From contig JBASNZ010000062.1 of NCBI GenBank assembly GCA_049657775.1, positions 1-8,153 of the forward strand: 8,153 bases of DNA. The letters run 5' to 3'. Below are positions 6,492 to 8,153 of this stretch, piece after piece (the first letter of the stretch is position 1; each line of letters opens with the position of its first letter). Source of the stretch: JBASNZ01 sp049657775. GTDB taxonomy: Bacteria; Actinomycetota; Coriobacteriia; Anaerosomatales; Anaerosomataceae. Both the position numbers and the translations under genes were made by a program. The notes beneath the pieces were generated by a model. It was not told the origin of the DNA. It searched no databases and saw nothing but the letters and a program-made list of their open reading frames with translations.

Positions 6492-7025
6492 ATGAGCCAG
6501 GTAGTGATGGTCATCGCCCCGAGTGGATTCCGGGACGAGGAATACGATCACCCCAAGAAGGCCCTTGAGGGCCGAGGGGCGACCGTCACGACCGCGAGCG
6601 TGACGCCGCAGACGTGCATCGGGAAGCTTGGGATGGTGGCCGATGCCACCATTGCGATAGCGGACGTGGAGGCAACGGACTACGATGCCGTGATCTTTGT
6701 GGGCGGCGCTGGCGCCAGCGTGTTCTTTGACGATGCCGATGCCCATCGGCTCGCACGCGAGTCGCTCGCACTGGGGCGCGTCGTGGCAGCCATCTGCATC
6801 GCGCCGAGCACGCTTGCCCACGCGGGGCTGCTGGCGGGCCGCCGCGCCACCGCGTTCTCCTCGCAAAAAGACGACCTCATCGCCCACGGCGCGCGCTGGA
6901 CGGGCACCACCGTGGAGGTGGATGGTCCCGTGATAACCGCGAACGGGCCCGCCGCGGCGCACGGTTTTGGGATGACGGTCGCTGACGCCCTTGGCCTCCC
7001 CTACACACGTGACGAAGGAGAGTGA
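6492..7025 (+). CDS. DJ-1/PfpI family protein
   Basis: A 177-residue soluble protein covering a single DJ-1/PfpI domain, the usual length of the family. ATG 6492 is preferred because GGAGG (6481-6485) lies 6 nt upstream; the in-frame ATG at 6486 abuts that site directly. Features: an N-terminal strand VVMVIAPSGF, then E17 in the position of the conserved glutamate, VIFVGGAGASVFF, and the nucleophile elbow AICIAPSTLAHAGLL with Cys102. The residue after the cysteine is Ile, not the His found in the PfpI protease subgroup, so peptidase activity is not supported; relatives act as chaperones, glyoxalase/deglycase-like enzymes or redox sensors. The stop codon is separated by one base from the rubrerythrin start, and the rubrerythrin ribosome binding site lies inside this gene, indicating translational coupling. 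A role in oxidative or carbonyl stress is inferred from this pairing. Confidence 0.88.
   Translation: MSQVVMVIAPSGFRDEEYDHPKKALEGRGATVTTASVTPQTCIGKLGMVADATIAIADVEATDYDAVIFVGGAGASVFFDDADAHRLARESLALGRVVAAICIAPSTLAHAGLLAGRRATAFSSQKDDLIAHGARWTGTTVEVDGPVITANGPAAAHGFGMTVADALGLPYTRDEGE
7015..7020 (+). promoter_or_regulatory. Ribosome binding site of the rubrerythrin gene, inside the upstream gene
   Basis: AAGGAG at 7015-7020 precedes the ATG at 7027 by 6 nt and decides the start over the upstream in-frame ATG at 6991, which lacks a site and would overlap the DJ-1-like gene by 35 nt. Being within the last codons of the upstream gene, it ties the translation of the two genes together. Confidence 0.8.
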
Positions 7026-7026
7026 C

Positions 7027-7563
7027 ATGCAGCTTGCGATGTACCGCTGCCGCATCTGCGGCGAGACGTACCTGGGCTACGCGGAGCCGGGCAACTGCCC
7101 GTTCTGTGGCGCGCACGTGGAGTTCTTCGGGCCCCCCGAGGACTTCGATGCTGTCATCAACGATCTCGAGCTCACCGAGGTCGAGCGCGGTGACCTGGAA
7201 ACCTCGATCGAGATCGAGCGCGCGAACACGCGCTTCTATCTGGGAATGGCCGAGCGCAAGGACAACGACGCGCTCCGCTCGGCATATAAGCGGCTGGCCC
7301 AGGTCGAGGCCGAGCACTGCTCGGTATTCTGCAAGCTTGCCAAGACGGCCAAGCCCGCCGACCTACTCACTCCCGGCGAGACGACGGGCTCGTGGGCCTC
7401 GGATATCGATGAGTCACTCTCGCGCGAAAACCGCGCGACGACACTCTACGCGAGCTTCGCGGCACGGGCCACCAACCCCCGCCTGCGCGAGGTCTGGGAC
7501 GCCATCAGCGCCGTCGAGGCCGACCACATCACGCTGGACGATCTGGCTAAGACGTACGTCTAG
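7027..7563 (+). CDS. Reverse-type rubrerythrin (N-terminal rubredoxin, C-terminal ferritin-like diiron domain)
   Basis: A 178-residue cytoplasmic protein. A short rubredoxin-type iron site is at the N-terminus: C8-x2-C11, then 12 residues, C24-x2-C27, the spacing of the compact rubrerythrin-type rubredoxin fold. Residues 50-178 form a four-helix ferritin-like domain with the expected diiron ligands: E64 in the ERANTRFY helix, E94 and H97 (EAEH), E134 (SRENRA), E164 and H167 (EADH). Rubrerythrins reduce hydrogen peroxide to water using electrons from NAD(P)H via rubredoxin-type carriers, and protect anaerobes against oxidative stress. The domain order, rubredoxin first, is that of reverse rubrerythrins; classical ones carry it at the C-terminus. 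It is the second gene of a two-gene unit with the DJ-1/PfpI gene, 1 nt apart. No obvious peroxide-regulator operator was recognised upstream. Confidence 0.92.
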   Translation: MQLAMYRCRICGETYLGYAEPGNCPFCGAHVEFFGPPEDFDAVINDLELTEVERGDLETSIEIERANTRFYLGMAERKDNDALRSAYKRLAQVEAEHCSVFCKLAKTAKPADLLTPGETTGSWASDIDESLSRENRATTLYASFAARATNPRLREVWDAISAVEADHITLDDLAKTYV

Positions 7564-7588
7564 GCTGCGTGTAACGTGCGCGCTGCGC

Positions 7589-7611
7589 GAGCCGGGCCCC
7601 GGCAGGGGCTC
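7589..7611. terminator. GC-rich hairpin between convergent genes, possible terminator
   Basis: GAGCC (7589-7593) pairs with GGCTC (7607-7611) around a GC-rich inner part; an alternative inner stem GCCG/CGGC also exists at 7591-7603. It lies in the 58-bp gap between the ends of the rubrerythrin and ABC permease genes. There is no T-run on either side, so function as a terminator is uncertain. Confidence 0.3.
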
Positions 7612-7621
7612 CGTTCGCGTT

Positions 7622-8153
7622 CTAGAGTTCCTTTCGGCCGAACGCACCCACAGCGGCCGCCACGCACAGCAGCGTGATGATCGCCGCGGAGACGAGCGGC
7701 CAGAGCGTCGCGATCTCCTGGCCGATGAGCAAGGAGTTGGGCGCCCCCATAAGACCCGCGGGTGTGTATTCAAGCGCGGGGCCCCACAGCGATGCGAGCG
7801 ACAGGAACACGAGCACCCCAAAGCCCAGGAACACCGATCCCATCTGCGAGTCGACAAGCGCTGAGGCCAGCGTCATGACGCCGATGATGAAGATCGCGAA
7901 GACGAGCCACACACCGGTGATCTTGGCGAGCATGCCCGCCGGTGCCTCGCCGAAGATCGCGAGCGTGACCGCCCACGTGCCAACCGCGCCAAGCACCGTC
8001 GCTACCACGAGCAGCGTCACCTGCGAGACGAACTTGGCAAGCACGAACGCCGTCCGACTGAGCGGCTTGGTAAGCACGAGGATCGCCGTTCCGCTCTTGC
8101 GCTCGCTCGAGATCATGCCACCGAGGATGATGATGAGCGCCCAGGTGATCATC
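7622..8153 (-). CDS. ABC-2 type transporter permease, C-terminal part
   Basis: The C-terminal 177 or so residues of a membrane protein whose start lies beyond the right edge; the stop is at 7622-7624. Five hydrophobic segments are visible, separated by a short cytoplasmic loop SSERKSGTAILVLTKPLSR that matches the conserved loop of ABC-2 permeases (E-R-x-x-G-T ... P-x-S-R), and the protein ends FGRKEL, as members of this family often do. Such permeases pair with a separate ATPase to export drugs, lipids, polysaccharides or peptides, or belong to Nos/gliding-type transporters. The ATPase gene would be expected upstream, outside the window, and the substrate cannot be inferred. It is convergent with the rubrerythrin gene and probably unrelated to it. 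Confidence 0.88.
   Translation of the reverse strand, partial: MITWALIIILGGMISSERKSGTAILVLTKPLSRTAFVLAKFVSQVTLLVVATVLGAVGTWAVTLAIFGEAPAGMLAKITGVWLVFAIFIIGVMTLASALVDSQMGSVFLGFGVLVFLSLASLWGPALEYTPAGLMGAPNSLLIGQEIATLWPLVSAAIITLLCVAAAVGAFGRKEL

Noticed and set aside
7022..7864. Rightward open frame (280 codons) overlapping the rubrerythrin gene in another frame
   Set aside because: Ser/Arg/Thr-rich shadow of the rubrerythrin gene with no domain; it also crosses into the convergent ABC permease gene.

Overview
The window reads as chromosomal DNA from a high-GC, largely anaerobic bacterium. The support is a ferredoxin-dependent 2-oxoacid oxidoreductase, a polyferredoxin-type membrane protein, a rubrerythrin with an N-terminal rubredoxin domain, strong G-/C-ending codon bias and purine-rich ribosome binding sites. 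An anaerobic actinobacterium of the Coriobacteriia type would fit, but no marker gene here fixes the taxon. No mobile element, CRISPR array, tRNA or rRNA was seen.

Layout: (1) 1-338 (+), the 3' end of a 2-oxoacid:ferredoxin oxidoreductase beta subunit. (2) 402-1643 (-), an L-fucose/L-arabinose isomerase-like protein, convergent with the first gene. (3) A 118-bp divergent intergenic region (1644-1761) carrying a 10-bp inverted repeat and four copies of a TGAGTGT-like heptamer. (4) 1762-2865 (+), a lipoprotein with a transglutaminase-like domain and a C-terminal coiled coil, overlapping by 4 nt with (5) 2862-3941 (+), a membrane 4Fe-4S protein of NapH/polyferredoxin type whose N-terminus looks short. 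A strong intrinsic terminator lies at 4039-4067. (6) 4180-6396 (-), a roughly ten-pass membrane GGDEF + HD-GYP protein with both active sites and the I-site intact. (7) A second divergent promoter region (6397-6491). (8) 6492-7025 (+), a DJ-1/PfpI-family protein, followed after one base by (9) 7027-7563 (+), a reverse-type rubrerythrin; together they look like an oxidative-stress pair. (10) 7622-8153 (-), the C-terminal part of an ABC-2 type permease that runs off the window.

The genes form short units that alternate in direction: three convergent junctions (338/402, 3941/4180, 7563/7622) and two divergent ones (1643/1762, 6396/6492). The least ordinary unit is the transglutaminase-like lipoprotein coupled to a membrane Fe-S protein. 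Its partner lacks the expected first transmembrane segment, which leaves the membrane topology one helix short. This may be real biology or a sequence or assembly deletion.
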